This document shows positions 20,001 to 27,900 of a stretch of DNA of 64,000 nt, in pieces (positions within the stretch are counted from its first letter, which is position 1; each line of letters opens with the position of its first letter). Under the pieces are notes generated by a model. That model worked only from the letters and a program-made list of their open reading frames with translations, searched no databases and had not been told where the DNA came from. This DNA comes from an uncultured Bacteroidales bacterium. Lineage in GTDB: Bacteria > Bacteroidota > Bacteroidia > Bacteroidales > FEN-979. Both the position numbers and the translations under genes were made by a program. The stretch spans positions 24,888-88,887 of the forward strand of contig CAIVAT010000187.1 in assembly GCA_903903985.1 (NCBI GenBank). The letters are read 5' to 3'.

Positions 20001-20249
20001 GGTCCAGGTATAATATGCCATGCCCGGATCTGTGGTGTAAATATAACCTCCGGTACCATAACAAACACTGTCGGGGCCGGTAATTGAAGGAATCAGACCG
20101 GGCTGATCGACAGAAGCAGTAGCTCCTTTCGTGACAGGGTATCCGTATAGGTATATTGTTGAAAAACAGAGCAATATCAACAGAAATCGAATGGTAAAAC
20201 GATTATCCGTAAATCCCGGTATATGGTGTGGTTTCTGGAATGAATTCAT
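11091..20249 (-). CDS. Giant Ig/PKD-like repeat protein with T9SS type A sorting domain
   Basis: A 3052-residue secreted protein. The N-terminus has a signal anchor-like hydrophobic stretch (about residues 20-36), then a PKD-like domain (about 55-130; YYTWTLSSGGTITSG). Residues 133-2802 are 30 repeats of 89 residues, the same family as in the 2808-residue protein. A second PKD-like domain follows (SYTWNLPAGVTIATG), then an Ig-like linker. The last 85 or so residues are a T9SS type A C-terminal domain: WVYPIPNDGHFTVAI, ISVYDGLGIQLF, LPKGLYYVVFK and a terminal KKVLIYNR. It should cross the outer membrane through T9SS and be attached to the surface. Repeats 26-30 form a divergent subfamily. Likely role: an adhesin or stalk-like surface fibre. 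It lies downstream of the usher-like gene on the same strand but behind a hairpin, so it may be a separate unit. Confidence 0.88.
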   Translation of the reverse strand: MNSFQKPHHIPGFTDNRFTIRFLLILLCFSTIYLYGYPVTKGATASVDQPGLIPSITGPDSVCYGTGGYIYTTDPGMAYYTWTLSSGGTITSGAGTNSIVVAWSQAGTEVVMVNYATATAPGTLHVTVLPLVVPAITISPDNNPVCEGTPVLLSAAVVNGGTTPVLQWMVNGYPVGTNSSVFSYIPSNGDVVTCDLYSTAQCNTLPQVVSNPVSMIVSPLRQTGVFISVSSNPVCQGTQVTFTAVSQNGGPAPVYQWKVNGLPGGGNSPVFSMTPVNGDLVVCEMTSSATCVIGNPASSSPIVMTVSPSQLVSISVSASANPVCQGTSVTYTALPANGGTSPQFSWRVNNIVVSSAANSFTYVPFNGDAVTCKLTSSASCTLGNPAVSAPVTMITNQVVPVSVSIQASANPVCQGITTTFTAFPVNGGTSPVYQWMLNGFPVGTNSAVYNYAPANGDVIFCKLFSSVLCQSVSPALSNSVTMTVTPNIPVSVSISASSNPVCVASSVTLTATAFNGGTAPTFEWKVNGVTVVTNSASYTFFPNHGDQVVCWMTSNIQCAPVTPVSSNVVTMAVSQQLPVSVSIVTSLNPVCQNVQVVFTATPVNGGTSPNFQWKVNGMNSGSNNQVFTYIPQDGDQVTCTLTSSSSCATGNPAVSNIIAMTVIPSLGIPVSSSIMPSTNPSCTGLPVTYTAQAVNGGSTPAYAWTVNGLSVGTNSPTFSYIPSNGDFIRCWVTSDLTCATNNPAGSNEISMTVNPILPVSVTITTAANPSCLAAMVTYTAVAVNAGLSPVYQWKVDGVNAGTNQNTFVYSPVNGNVITCQVTSSLQCCSGNPATSNAINMTVMPVLPVTISISTLTNPSCTASQVTFTATISNGGTAPVYQWKLNGNNTGSNNATLIFTPATGNVVTCRLTSNALCYSGSKIVTSSPITMVVKPELAPAVSISTSTNPFCEGSPVTFTATPTNGGTLPVYQWRVNCLPVGTTSSTYTYVPTHGDFVTGQMTSNLTCAVMNPCKSNGITMLHHTETPASIRISASNSLVCPGSSVTFASAVVNGGTSPVYQWKVNGISSGSNSPGFTYSPSNGDVVTCQLTSNAACVSGSPAVSNPLSMGVSPALPAAIVINTPTNPFCPGNPVSFSAIPTNGGPAPVYQWKVNNLAAGTNAANFSYFALPGDVVKCDLLSNASCISGTNPITSNEVILQQASPIPVTISVNASANSVCAGTSVTFTATHSGGGDNPFFAWYVNGAPSGENSPVYTYAPGNGDIVHCIMSSNLSCAATPTAVSNNVIMGVSPNLPVAVTIIASTNPCCVGSLVTLTATVQNGGPAPVFQWVVNCNNVGTNSPEYSFVPVNGDVVVCHVFSNASCATGNPAVSNNINMVVLPIQPVSVAIVASFNPVCIGSPVTFTATPTYGGDTPGYQWQVNQSNIGTNSSTFTYPPADGDIVTCILNSNAVCTSGNPAVSNQIVMNGITALPVTISITASNNPICYTTLVLFTATTTNGGNSPVYQWKVNGINVGSNHRTYQYAPAIGDVVACQITTSLICATPNPALSDPIAMTVYPQAPVSVALTVSENPTCLGTPVTFNAAVTNGGTSPYYRYRVNGILVGTNNPAYSYTPVNGDVVYCRVTSNANCTTGNPANSNQIIMSVSSNTPASVTIAPSANPVCEGATVVYTATPFNGGSAPVYHWKVNGVDTGTSSAVFSYTPLNGDVVSCEMTSNSTCTTMLNAISNTVTMTVSAIQTVSLSVLPSVNPVCINSFVTYTAVPVNGGPSPQYQWKVNGAVVGTNNQTYTYKPADGDVVTCKLTSGLSCTVGSPVTSVPVVMSVYSSLPVEVTVVPTANPSCQGESVGFTALPVNGGYNPVYQWMVNGINVGNDTSFYSYMPAHGDNVTCRLTSDFSCATANPAVSAPLVMEVNANMPTAVSIVSSGNPACVGSTVTYTALPVNGGISPVYQWKVNGAPAGGNSPYFSYIPIHGDTVICQMASGMLCPANSPATSNPIIMNVVEPVPTAVSVSVSQNPACQGSQVFFMASPENGGYNPSFQWKVNGIHVGNGQATWAYAPSNGDMVVCEMTSSATCVLTNTAQSIPITMTVSSEFPVNITIQASNNPACYGQPVNYSAAIVNGGNSPTYQWMVNELNVGINNPVFTFVPSEGDIIKCLLTSDFSCATGNPATSNAIIMTVTLPIPAGIIIVPSANPVCFGNPVTYTASVTNVGLTPVFQWKVNGNNVGENQATFTYMPVNGDIITCLLTPNNPCSSSVPVLSNQVVMVVSFDMPVNVTISPSANNLCAGTPVTFTAIPENGGSAPVYQWMVDGNTVGNNSPTYTCIPKDGDSVSCILTSGLSCTTGSPVTSNLIAMVVYPLRPVSVDIFPSPPGAVCEGTIVNMIAVPENGGTNPFYQWFKNGLAVGSNQPTYSYIPTHGDRVFVEINSNLICAVGSPAVSDTLTQMVDDPLPVSVSVAADQNNICDGTVVTFTATPVNGGVPTYQWFLNGLPVGLNQPDYTYLPANGDVVHVSMITTLPCVTTQTASSNAINMIVNPLLPVSVTIVDDPVPVCQGSPVTLTATPINGGIPVYQWFLNGSSVELNLPVFTYVPNNGDQVYVKITSNLACLQNSTANSDMITITVNQPLTIDVGIDVNLNPVCHGKEVVFTATPVNGGIPVYQWYKNGLPVGAGLPVYSCIPEEGDRVYVEMKTGLTCVNVPSVFSDTIGMTVDVPLVVEAAIMADQNEVCEGTSVTFTALTSNGGVPVFQWYKNNIPVGGNDSLYSCIPLPGDGIHVEMTTSLPCVSATAVTSNQIFPVVNLFPGEASSISGPTFVCAGSTSVPYSILSVDMATSYTWNLPAGVTIATGVNERSIALDFAASSTSGVISVYGNNACGRGPMSPSMQVEVFPVPETPVIARDYNTLTSSAAIGNQWYFEGALLTDSVGQTLSPVEAGWYWNIVTLKGCSSEPSEHFYFDGKFPGPITFKPGFWVYPIPNDGHFTVAISLPVEDIFDISVYDGLGIQLFKISDIVVKSKFKRVIDLRPKLPKGLYYVVFKCADYQVVKKVLIYNR
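11844..19853 (-). repeat. 30 tandem coding repeats of 267 bp
   Basis: This is the repeat array inside the 3052-residue gene. The period is very regular at 89 codons. Repeats 26-30 (about 11844-13178) differ: they read YQWF.NG or YQWYKNG instead of YQWKVNG, and the middle cysteine position holds V.V.. (for example VYVEM). Confidence 0.85.
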
Positions 20250-20402
20250 AAAAAAAATATACTTTACAGAGGCAAAAAACTTTTTTTTTTTCTTATTATA
20301 TAGTAAAATAAATAAACAGTGGTATATATGCGATATGGGTAAATATACTAAAGATTTATCTAAGTAACAATTGTGGAAATCCGTAAGAAAAGATTGAGGA
20401 AA

Positions 20403-20426
20403 TCAGGCACACTTGTTCATGCCTGA
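20403..20426 (-). terminator. Hairpin after the usher-like gene
   Basis: TCAGGCA and TGCCTGA form a perfect 7-bp stem around a 10-base loop, 8 bases beyond the usher stop codon. Reading the minus strand, a short T-rich stretch follows (GATTTCC). The T tract is weak, so partial termination is likely. Confidence 0.5.
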
Positions 20427-20433
20427 GAATGCA

Positions 20434-23058
20434 CTAATCGTTGTTCTTCCGGGGAGGCTTTTTAAAACGCAAAAAGAACTCAAGCCCTGTTGCCTGGTCT
20501 CCATCCATCGACGCTTCGATGTTAAAAGGAACCAGAGAAGGATTGGCAACCATGTTGATATTCTGCAGCTGCACAGCATCAATTTTAGCAAAATAATGAC
20601 CAGGTACGAGCCCAAGAAAAGAAAAATAGCCATCTTCCTCCGACAGGGTTTTGGATATGAAAGTGGAATCTTGCCGGTAAAATGACACATAAACGCGCCC
20701 CAGTCCTTTTCTGATCGAATCCCCTTGAAGGTATACCATTCCAGACACCTCACCCATGATCCTGATAGGTACATGGATGCACTTGTATTGGTTGGGATTG
20801 ATCGTGATGCTGATAATTGAATTGGGTATCTGCCAGGATACATTTTCGAAACCAGCACGGTCCAGCTCTATGTAGTAGGTCGTGAAGGGTTCAAGTTCAG
20901 AAACCCGGATTGTACTGTCACGGTAATTCTTTTCAATTCGTCCGCCACTGACCCTTAAATTAATCCCAATTACCTTTTGTTCATCGCTTTCGTACTTACC
21001 ATTGCCATTCATATCCAAAAATGGGATGATCACCATTCCTCCTTTTCCCACAGCAGAGTTCCTTGAAAACTTCGCTTTCCCCCCTTTGCCCTCATACACC
21101 ATGCTGCCTCTTGCGAACTGTAGAAATGAGGTAACATCCGAGCTGTTTCTCACAGATAAATTGGTTTGAACGGCGCTAAAATCATAGCGTACCCCTAGTT
21201 GGTATGTGTTGCTGTTGTTTGCGAAATTTTTTTCAAAAACGAAATTCAGTGTGCCATTGCGGAAGAACCTCTTTTCAATTTCAAGTTTCCCCGAAAGGAA
21301 TCTGCCCTTGCTGACAATGAACTGGGCCTGTGGAGTCAAAATTATTTTTGCCGGCAGTTTAATACCAAGCGAAAGGTTACAGAACACATATGGATTTGCA
21401 GGATCGATGAACAGGGCAGATGTTGTCAGGTTGGTACTGATCCCGAGCAAAGCCCCGGAAATCAATAATTCAGAAGCATAATAGCGGGATCCGGGCAAGA
21501 CGAGTTGATTCAGGGTCAGACGGACCAGTGAGGAAAACACACGGGTATGAAAGGGTATGGAAATTACAGCCTTGCGCTCTTCGAGGTAATTCGCGTTGAT
21601 GACCTTCTGGCTTTTACTCAGGTTGGTATAATAAAGTTCAATCAGTAAATCCCTGGGAAGCCGGTAACTAAGTATCCCTTTGAATTTCACACCCAGGGAA
21701 TATTCCGCTGAAATTAATAAACTGGTAGCCAGCCTGAGAGAAAAAGCAGCAAAGGGCATTACCGGGCGCAAAGGCATTGTTGAGAGATACTCCACGCCGG
21801 CCCCCAGCGTCAATCTCCTGCTTGCACCATAATTTAAACTCAGTTTTGAGTATTTGCTGCTTTGGGAGTTTTCAACTACACCGGCGTTGAAGGTATATTC
21901 AAATCTCTGCGGAGGTAAGAAATTGAATGGTATGCGAATTTGTTGTTCACGGGTATGCTCTTCTCCCCACGGACCATAAAAGCGAAGTTTCACCAGTGAA
22001 TTTCCATATACCAGCGGAACTTCAAATGAAAAATAACCTGAAGCATCAGCCATCACATAATCGACCAGTACATAATTCACATAGAGTTCAACAATCCATC
22101 CTGGTTCGGTGTAATCGCTTAAAGTATAGGTGCAGAATGACCTTTGAAATGTTGTCGGGGTGTTTGATATCTGAACTCCGACTACCGGTGCGTTTAAAGA
22201 GATATTGGATTGCGTGGCAATTTTTCCGACATAGATCTGCTTGAACAGTTTGAGATCGTTGTTTGCGAAATGCCAGTAATAATTCTGCTGACTTGCATCA
22301 AATGGCATACTGCTTGCGTAATTCAGGTTAACTGACGCTTCCCCGCCCACCAGCAGTCCTCCCAAAGCAAGGTTTACCCTGATATCGCTCTTTTGATGTA
22401 ATCGTTCGGTTGCTGAAACCGACCAGTCGGCTGCCCCAAAATGAAAAATTGGATAATTCCGCTTAATAACTGTGTCGGGACTGATATTCCCTTTGAGCCT
22501 GCTCAGGTTTGTTCGCATCATGGCCTGCCGCATCTCCCTGATCAGGGGCAATTCGAGCTTGGTGGTCAGTGTTACTGACATGTTGCTGAAGGAAAAGTTA
22601 CAATCAAGGCCAAAAATTTCTCCAAAATAACTTGATTTAAGGTACAGGTTGTTCTCAGTTCGTATCAGGTCTCCTTCATTTAATTTATGAACATTCTTCT
22701 GGTATTGAATTTCGTTATTCACCCGGTCGATCAGGTATGGGGATTGCTGATTGATGAAAAAGCCCTTCACTGTATCATATCCTGGGGTTGGAAAATTCTG
22801 TATTTTCAGAAAGGTAAAAACATTGGTAACAGGCAGGTATAAAACCTGCCCATGGATATAGGCAGGCATCTCGGCGGTTCCGATCTGCCTGATAAATAAA
22901 ACAACAGATATTTCCTCAAAATCAGAATCCTCCTGAGCCAATACCCGTTCCGGATTCAGGGAGAAGAGAAGACAAAACAGTAAGAAAGCATACCAAAAGC
23001 CTGACGCATCCCTGTATTTCTTAATTCCGTAATTCCTGTATGCATTATCTTCTGTCAA
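20434..23058 (-). CDS. Chaperone-usher outer-membrane usher-like protein
   Basis: An 874-residue outer-membrane protein with a signal peptide (about residues 20-41, ending VLAQ). An N-terminal domain (45-170) resembles a small periplasmic ligand-binding domain. From about 200 onward the sequence has the alternating pattern of a beta-barrel. Residues 293-380 match the plug region of pilus ushers: GVQISNTPTTF, YTLSDYTEPG, VELYVNYVLVD, SGYFSFEVPLVYGN and FYGPWGEEHT, leading to LPPQRFEYTFNAGV. The C-terminus (from about 690) has an IPFLDMNGNGKYESDE stretch and two Ig or carboxypeptidase-regulatory-like domains. Ushers thread pilin subunits delivered by a PapD-like chaperone. A DUF4402 pilin gene ends 32 bases upstream, and a chaperone gene lies earlier in the same run of genes. 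The usher resemblance is by motif, not by alignment. Confidence 0.72.
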   Translation of the reverse strand: MTEDNAYRNYGIKKYRDASGFWYAFLLFCLLFSLNPERVLAQEDSDFEEISVVLFIRQIGTAEMPAYIHGQVLYLPVTNVFTFLKIQNFPTPGYDTVKGFFINQQSPYLIDRVNNEIQYQKNVHKLNEGDLIRTENNLYLKSSYFGEIFGLDCNFSFSNMSVTLTTKLELPLIREMRQAMMRTNLSRLKGNISPDTVIKRNYPIFHFGAADWSVSATERLHQKSDIRVNLALGGLLVGGEASVNLNYASSMPFDASQQNYYWHFANNDLKLFKQIYVGKIATQSNISLNAPVVGVQISNTPTTFQRSFCTYTLSDYTEPGWIVELYVNYVLVDYVMADASGYFSFEVPLVYGNSLVKLRFYGPWGEEHTREQQIRIPFNFLPPQRFEYTFNAGVVENSQSSKYSKLSLNYGASRRLTLGAGVEYLSTMPLRPVMPFAAFSLRLATSLLISAEYSLGVKFKGILSYRLPRDLLIELYYTNLSKSQKVINANYLEERKAVISIPFHTRVFSSLVRLTLNQLVLPGSRYYASELLISGALLGISTNLTTSALFIDPANPYVFCNLSLGIKLPAKIILTPQAQFIVSKGRFLSGKLEIEKRFFRNGTLNFVFEKNFANNSNTYQLGVRYDFSAVQTNLSVRNSSDVTSFLQFARGSMVYEGKGGKAKFSRNSAVGKGGMVIIPFLDMNGNGKYESDEQKVIGINLRVSGGRIEKNYRDSTIRVSELEPFTTYYIELDRAGFENVSWQIPNSIISITINPNQYKCIHVPIRIMGEVSGMVYLQGDSIRKGLGRVYVSFYRQDSTFISKTLSEEDGYFSFLGLVPGHYFAKIDAVQLQNINMVANPSLVPFNIEASMDGDQATGLEFFLRFKKPPRKNND

Positions 23059-23090
23059 AGTAAATTTAGATGTTTTTGTTCTGTGTCCTG

Positions 23091-23633
23091 CTATTCCTGG
23101 ATAAACATCACCACGAACGAACCGCTGTAGTCTCCCGGTGGGTTTGAAAGCGGGTTTCCTACTGTTAAAGTTCCACCGAGGTAAACCTCCAGGGTTCCAC
23201 CGCCGGAATATGGCAACACAAACGGAGTGGGTGGTTCCGTGCTGCCAAGGTTCATGGTCATTGTTCCCCCGTTGTTACCCGTCAAAACCGCCGCAGAGCC
23301 TGCCAGGTAATGGATAACCGTTCCAGGATTTCCCTCAATTTGGAAGATAGCAGGATAATATGTATAGCCCAGGCTGACCAGGATAATGTCTCCCACTGAA
23401 TTTCTTAATCCCGCCGGATCAATAATGACCGATCCTCCTCCCACACCTTGAGAAAATGCACCGAAACTCAGGTTCCGGATAAATGATACTGATACCGGCC
23501 TGGGCGGCATTTCCTGTGCTTCTATAGTGTCAATAAGCAGAATAAAAAGCACTAAAAGCAACAAGACCCTGACTGTTTTAGATATTGTCCCAAACTTAGT
23601 TGAAATATAGGTTAAAAAGGAAGGACCAGACAT
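23091..23633 (-). CDS. DUF4402-like pilin subunit C
   Basis: A 180-residue secreted protein. I chose the ATG at 23633 because a good Shine-Dalgarno (GGAGG, 7 bases upstream) precedes it; the longer open frame reaches into the transposase gene and is not credible. The signal peptide covers about residues 1-38 and ends IEAQ. The mature part (PVSVSFIRNLSFGAF, then glycine-rich strands, ending YSGSFVVMFIQE) resembles DUF4402 domains in size and layout but is more diverged than pilins A and B. Lying 32 bases before the usher gene, it may be a minor, adaptor or tip subunit. An insertion sequence now lies directly upstream, so its original promoter link is interrupted. Confidence 0.65.
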   Translation of the reverse strand: MSGPSFLTYISTKFGTISKTVRVLLLLVLFILLIDTIEAQEMPPRPVSVSFIRNLSFGAFSQGVGGGSVIIDPAGLRNSVGDIILVSLGYTYYPAIFQIEGNPGTVIHYLAGSAAVLTGNNGGTMTMNLGSTEPPTPFVLPYSGGGTLEVYLGGTLTVGNPLSNPPGDYSGSFVVMFIQE

Positions 23634-23639
23634 AGCTGA

Positions 23640-24986
23640 TCCTCCACTAAGGTTCCGTAAGTTTGAGTTGCGAAACAAAAAACATGGAACCAATGGATAA
23701 AAGTAATGAATTAAACCGTAAAACGCTTTCGTGGTTAAAAGAACAATCGATTGATTTACGGGTTGGTATTTTGCAGAACTATTTAAGTGTCTGTCAGATA
23801 ATGATAAACGAGCTCCTTGAAGAGGAAGTGATTGATAAAGCCGGTGCCCGATACAGTCACCAGAAGCCAGAGAATGGCCGGTGGAGCCGTTGGGGCTATA
23901 ACCCTGGCAGCGTGAAAATCGGAGATCAGAAAGTAAGGGTCGAGGTTCCACGGCTATTTGATAATTTGGATGAGAAAAACACTCCGCTCCAACGTTACGA
24001 AGAGATGAAAGAACTCCCGGAACCGACAGATCAGTTGCTTAAAGGGGTATTGCTGGGCCTTAGCGTACGAGATTATGGGCAGGTGGTTGATTCGCTGAAC
24101 GAAGGATTTGGGCTGTCTAAAAGTTCCGTCTCCCGTTCCTTTGTTGAAAGAACCGAAGAAAAACTGAAGGAGTTTGAGTCCAGGCCAATTGCGCATCACA
24201 AGATACTGGCCCTTTTCATTGATGGAAAATACCTTTCCAAAGAGCAGATAATTATCTGCCTTGGTGTTACAGAAAACGGAGACAAGATCCCGCTTTGTTT
24301 TACCCAGGCTGCTACGGAAAATTCTCAACCGATCAAGGATATGCTGGAAAGATTGAAGGAACGTGGTTTGGATTATTCCAGTGGGTTGCTTTGTGTGATC
24401 GATGGTAGTAAAGGAATACGAAAAGCGGTTGAAGATTGTTTTGGTGAGATAGCAATCATTCAGCGCTGCCAGTGGCATAAACAAGAGAACATTTTGAAGT
24501 ATTTGCCGGATAAATATCATGAGTCCGTTAAAAGACAATATCAACATGCCGTAAACCAAGATAAATATGATGACGCCCGAGCTGAACTTGGGCAACTCAA
24601 GTCCGATCTGAAATCACTGAATATGGCCGCTGCCCGTTCATTGGACGAAGCCATGGAAGAGATCCTGACCTTGCACAAACTCGGCATTAACACACTTTTT
24701 GCCCATTCATTTGCAACAACCAATTGCATCGAAAACCTTAACTCCCAACTACGTAAATATGTTGGCCGAGTGAAAAACTGGACGTTATCAAACGAGCGAT
24801 ACCGCTGGGTTGCAGCTGCTTTATTGGAGGTTGAACGCAAAATGCGAAAAGTTAATAACTTTGATAAACTGGATATGATGAAAAATGCAGTCATAAAAGA
24901 AGTAAAACGTAGAACCTTAGCCAATCAAATTTCAACTAAATAATGGACAACCTCCTGTTTTATTTAGGAATTTCTTTTTCACGGTG
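23640..24986 (+). mobile_element. IS256-family insertion sequence (boundaries approximate)
   Basis: One complete Mutator-type transposase gene sits on the plus strand inside an otherwise minus-strand operon. The element must lie between the pilin C start (23633) and the stop of the giant adhesin gene (24987). I could not define terminal inverted repeats or a target duplication with confidence. A weak possible pair is GGTTCCGTAA near 23651 and, inverted, GGTAGCACCGTGAA near 24991; the latter would include the adhesin stop codon. Confidence 0.6.
23684..24943 (+). CDS. IS256-family (Mutator) transposase
   Basis: A 419-residue DDE transposase counted from the ATG at 23684; an upstream TTG at 23663 would add seven residues. 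Landmarks of the Transposase_mut family are present in order: GYNPGSVKIGDQKVRVEVPR, ALFIDGKYL (first catalytic Asp), CVIDGSKGIRKAV (second Asp), IQRCQWHKQENI (family C-X2-H), and TNCIENLNSQLR (catalytic Glu). Length is normal for the family and the frame is intact, so it may be active. Strand and gene type differ from the flanking pilus genes, which marks it as an insertion. Confidence 0.93.
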   Translation: MEPMDKSNELNRKTLSWLKEQSIDLRVGILQNYLSVCQIMINELLEEEVIDKAGARYSHQKPENGRWSRWGYNPGSVKIGDQKVRVEVPRLFDNLDEKNTPLQRYEEMKELPEPTDQLLKGVLLGLSVRDYGQVVDSLNEGFGLSKSSVSRSFVERTEEKLKEFESRPIAHHKILALFIDGKYLSKEQIIICLGVTENGDKIPLCFTQAATENSQPIKDMLERLKERGLDYSSGLLCVIDGSKGIRKAVEDCFGEIAIIQRCQWHKQENILKYLPDKYHESVKRQYQHAVNQDKYDDARAELGQLKSDLKSLNMAAARSLDEAMEEILTLHKLGINTLFAHSFATTNCIENLNSQLRKYVGRVKNWTLSNERYRWVAAALLEVERKMRKVNNFDKLDMMKNAVIKEVKRRTLANQISTK

Positions 24987-27900
24987 CTACCATTGGTTAT
25001 TTATATAAACTTTCCTGTTAAACACTACATCACCCGTTGATAAACTAACAACATAAATACCTGTCGGATACGTCAGGTCCATTTCCTGGTACCCTTCAAC
25101 CATTATTGCCTTGTGCAGCAACCGCTGACCAACCATGTTATAAATTGTAAGGTCGGCCTGTTTCCCTCCCTCCGGTTTTGAATAGATATACAGTCGGTTC
25201 CTGAAACTGTAAACATAGAACGGATCTTCCTTTCCCGGTTGATACCTGAGGTCTTTCAGACTGAATATCAATGAGAAACGATTTTCATCCGTTCCGGGGT
25301 CCAGATGAATCCGATACTCAGGATGCAAGGCAATATTCTGTTTTATCCCGGTTACGCGATCACAAAAATAGATGAAAAGATTTGATGGCATGTACTCGAT
25401 ATCGCAAATTCGAAAAAGAACATACCCTTTCTGCATTGTTTTAAATCCCAGTTTCACCTCGGTAATGGTATCAACCGGATAGGGAATTCCACTCACAGAC
25501 AACCTGGATGTATCGGGGGTAACAGCGTACAGGTTGGGGACCAGCACATCGGTATTCATCAGTTTCAGCGCATCGTGATGTACATCGAATCCCATAGTCG
25601 CATCCTGGTTGAAGTATAGGGTCATTGGGTCCCCTGGCGAATCCTGAATCTCATTTTTGGCGCTGATTCTCAGCAGCGGCCGCCATTCATCCGATGTTTT
25701 TTTATGAAAATAGGGCGATAAATTATTAACTCTCACGCTATTGGTAAAAATCAACGTGGATGCAACGGGATAGGCTCCATCAGAAACATGGAGGAAAAAT
25801 CCCTGCATGGACCCAATGATGTTGTCGGCGATTCCGTCACTTGAAACCCCGTGGACATAAGTGCTGTAGGTCCCGGTGTACTGATCAGTATTCCCGGCAT
25901 TAAAATAATAAACAGCATCATCGATGTTGGTTCTAACCCATCCGGAACCGGCGTCCCAGTCAATGGGCGAAGGATATGGATTGCCGATCAGGTTGAAGCC
26001 GAGTGTGAATGGCCTGTTGCTGTTGAATAAAGTAAGCGGAATCATGTTTCTGTTATTCACAACGCCAAAAAGGTCAAGCGTATCAGGACTAAAAGAAGGG
26101 CCGAAGTTAACCGCATATCCCTCCATCGGATTGAGGATGCCCGCGGCGTTGGTGTAGTTTAGCCACCCGGTAAAGAACCGGTTTTCATCATACCTGTAAA
26201 ATGTCGGGAAAGAGGCATTCAGGTTCATGTGATCACCAAACTGGCCTACGGTTGCGGCTTGAAAGGGCGAACTGAAATACTTATAACCAAATCCGACCGG
26301 AAGATATCGTTGCATGATCAAATTGCCGCTGATTTCACCATTTCCCAAACCATCTACGAGTGAAGTTTGGGTTTGGTTCGATAACAGTGTTAGTTTTTTA
26401 TTGGCGCTAAGCGTACCATTGCATAATAAAACACTCCGCAGCGTTTGATTTGGTGCAGAAATCGACGTAATACTCCCTGTTCCAATGATTATATTCTCAA
26501 AAAGGGTCGACGAACTCCCTCCAATTACCTGGATACCGCCATTGAAATTAATGGTACCGCCATTATTATTGAAAGTGCCATTATTTGTAAAATTAAGGGC
26601 GATACTCATGGTATCCGAAACCGGACCTGTAAGGGATCGTGTGGCGTTGATCGTAACGTTCCCGAAATTACTTGTAGCTGAACCACTTATAAGTGTTGCG
26701 CCATCAAAAACAACGCCCCCGCTGTTATGAATAAATGTTCCGTTATTGATCCAATTGGAAAGCATGATAAACGCGGCAGCACTCTTTCCGACCAAGACAC
26801 TTGCGCTGGAAATCCGGATGATATTAAAAGTGGTTGTTGAACTTCCGCTAAGCGTTGTGCTTCCCACGAAATTTACCTGGCCCGAGTTGTGATTGAACGT
26901 GCCATTGTTTACCCAGTTGCCGGCAATTCCCAATGTTGACGACAAGGGCCCTGTTAAAATGCTTCCGGTATTAATCTGAATGTTGTTTAACGTATCAGGA
27001 TTTGTCCCGCTTAGCACGGTAGTTCCGTTGAAAACGGTTGTACCATAGTTGTGATCGAACGAACCGTTGTTGATCCAGTTAGAATTTAACACCAGCTTAC
27101 CAACCGTTGATGCCTTAAAACCGCTTCCGGTTGAATTTGTCAGGGTTCCGTTTACCAAAATGTCTATATCTGCCATTGCCTTGATCCCATTTCCGGTAAG
27201 AAGCAGGTGGTTATAGGTTTGCAGGTATGGAAAAACCGCCGTCCCGGTTGCATTGGATAATTCGATGGTGCCCCCGGTCACTGAAGTAAAATCGCTGAAA
27301 TTTCCTGCCGGGAAAACATAAAAACCAAAAGTGGAAGGGGTGAGCCTCATGGTTCCGGTGCCGCTGACCGTTCCCAAATCATGCCCAACAGTGCTGGCGA
27401 GATCCAGCTTGGCGGTTCCATTCAGGATAAGGGAATTTGCCCGATGACCTGTTCCGGTAGCAGTTACGGTATGCCCCGAGGCAATGATCACATTCTGTCC
27501 GTTCGGGTATGTTGTAGCGGCAGCTCCTGCATGTGAGACCGTTGACCATGTAGTGAGGGTGGTCCACGGTCCCCCCAATGTCGCATTCCGGCTGTAATAC
27601 GTTAACGTTGTCAGGAATTCAGAGGGATAACCCGCTGTATATTCTCCGTCGAGATAGGAAACACCTGCAAAAGTGATTAGGTTCTGAGAAGTGTTGACCG
27701 CGGTACCCTGCGTCCATGCGCCATTGAAATACCGCCCGCCGATGTATTGATTTTCTGTTCCGTGCACATCCGCCTGAAGATAATTGTAAACGTGTGTCAC
27801 GGTCAGGCCGCTGAAACCTGTACTGGTAACATGCCAGTAAAACATCAGTTGGTAATCTCCCGGGTCGGTAGTACAATAATGTTTAGAATTGACAGGTATT

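Noticed and set aside
2526..20200. Many plus-strand open frames of 60-180 codons opposite the two giant repeat genes
   Set aside because: They recur at the repeat period, are arginine-, histidine- or cysteine-rich without domains, and are shadows of the strongly biased minus-strand code.
23634..23951. Upstream extension of pilin C to a 286-codon frame
   Set aside because: The extra 106 codons lie within the transposase gene on the other strand. A signal peptide and a GGAGG ribosome site mark the ATG at 23633.
23640..25000. Exact ends and target duplication of the IS256-type element
   Set aside because: Candidate end sequences match only partly and no 8- or 9-base direct repeat was found flanking them.
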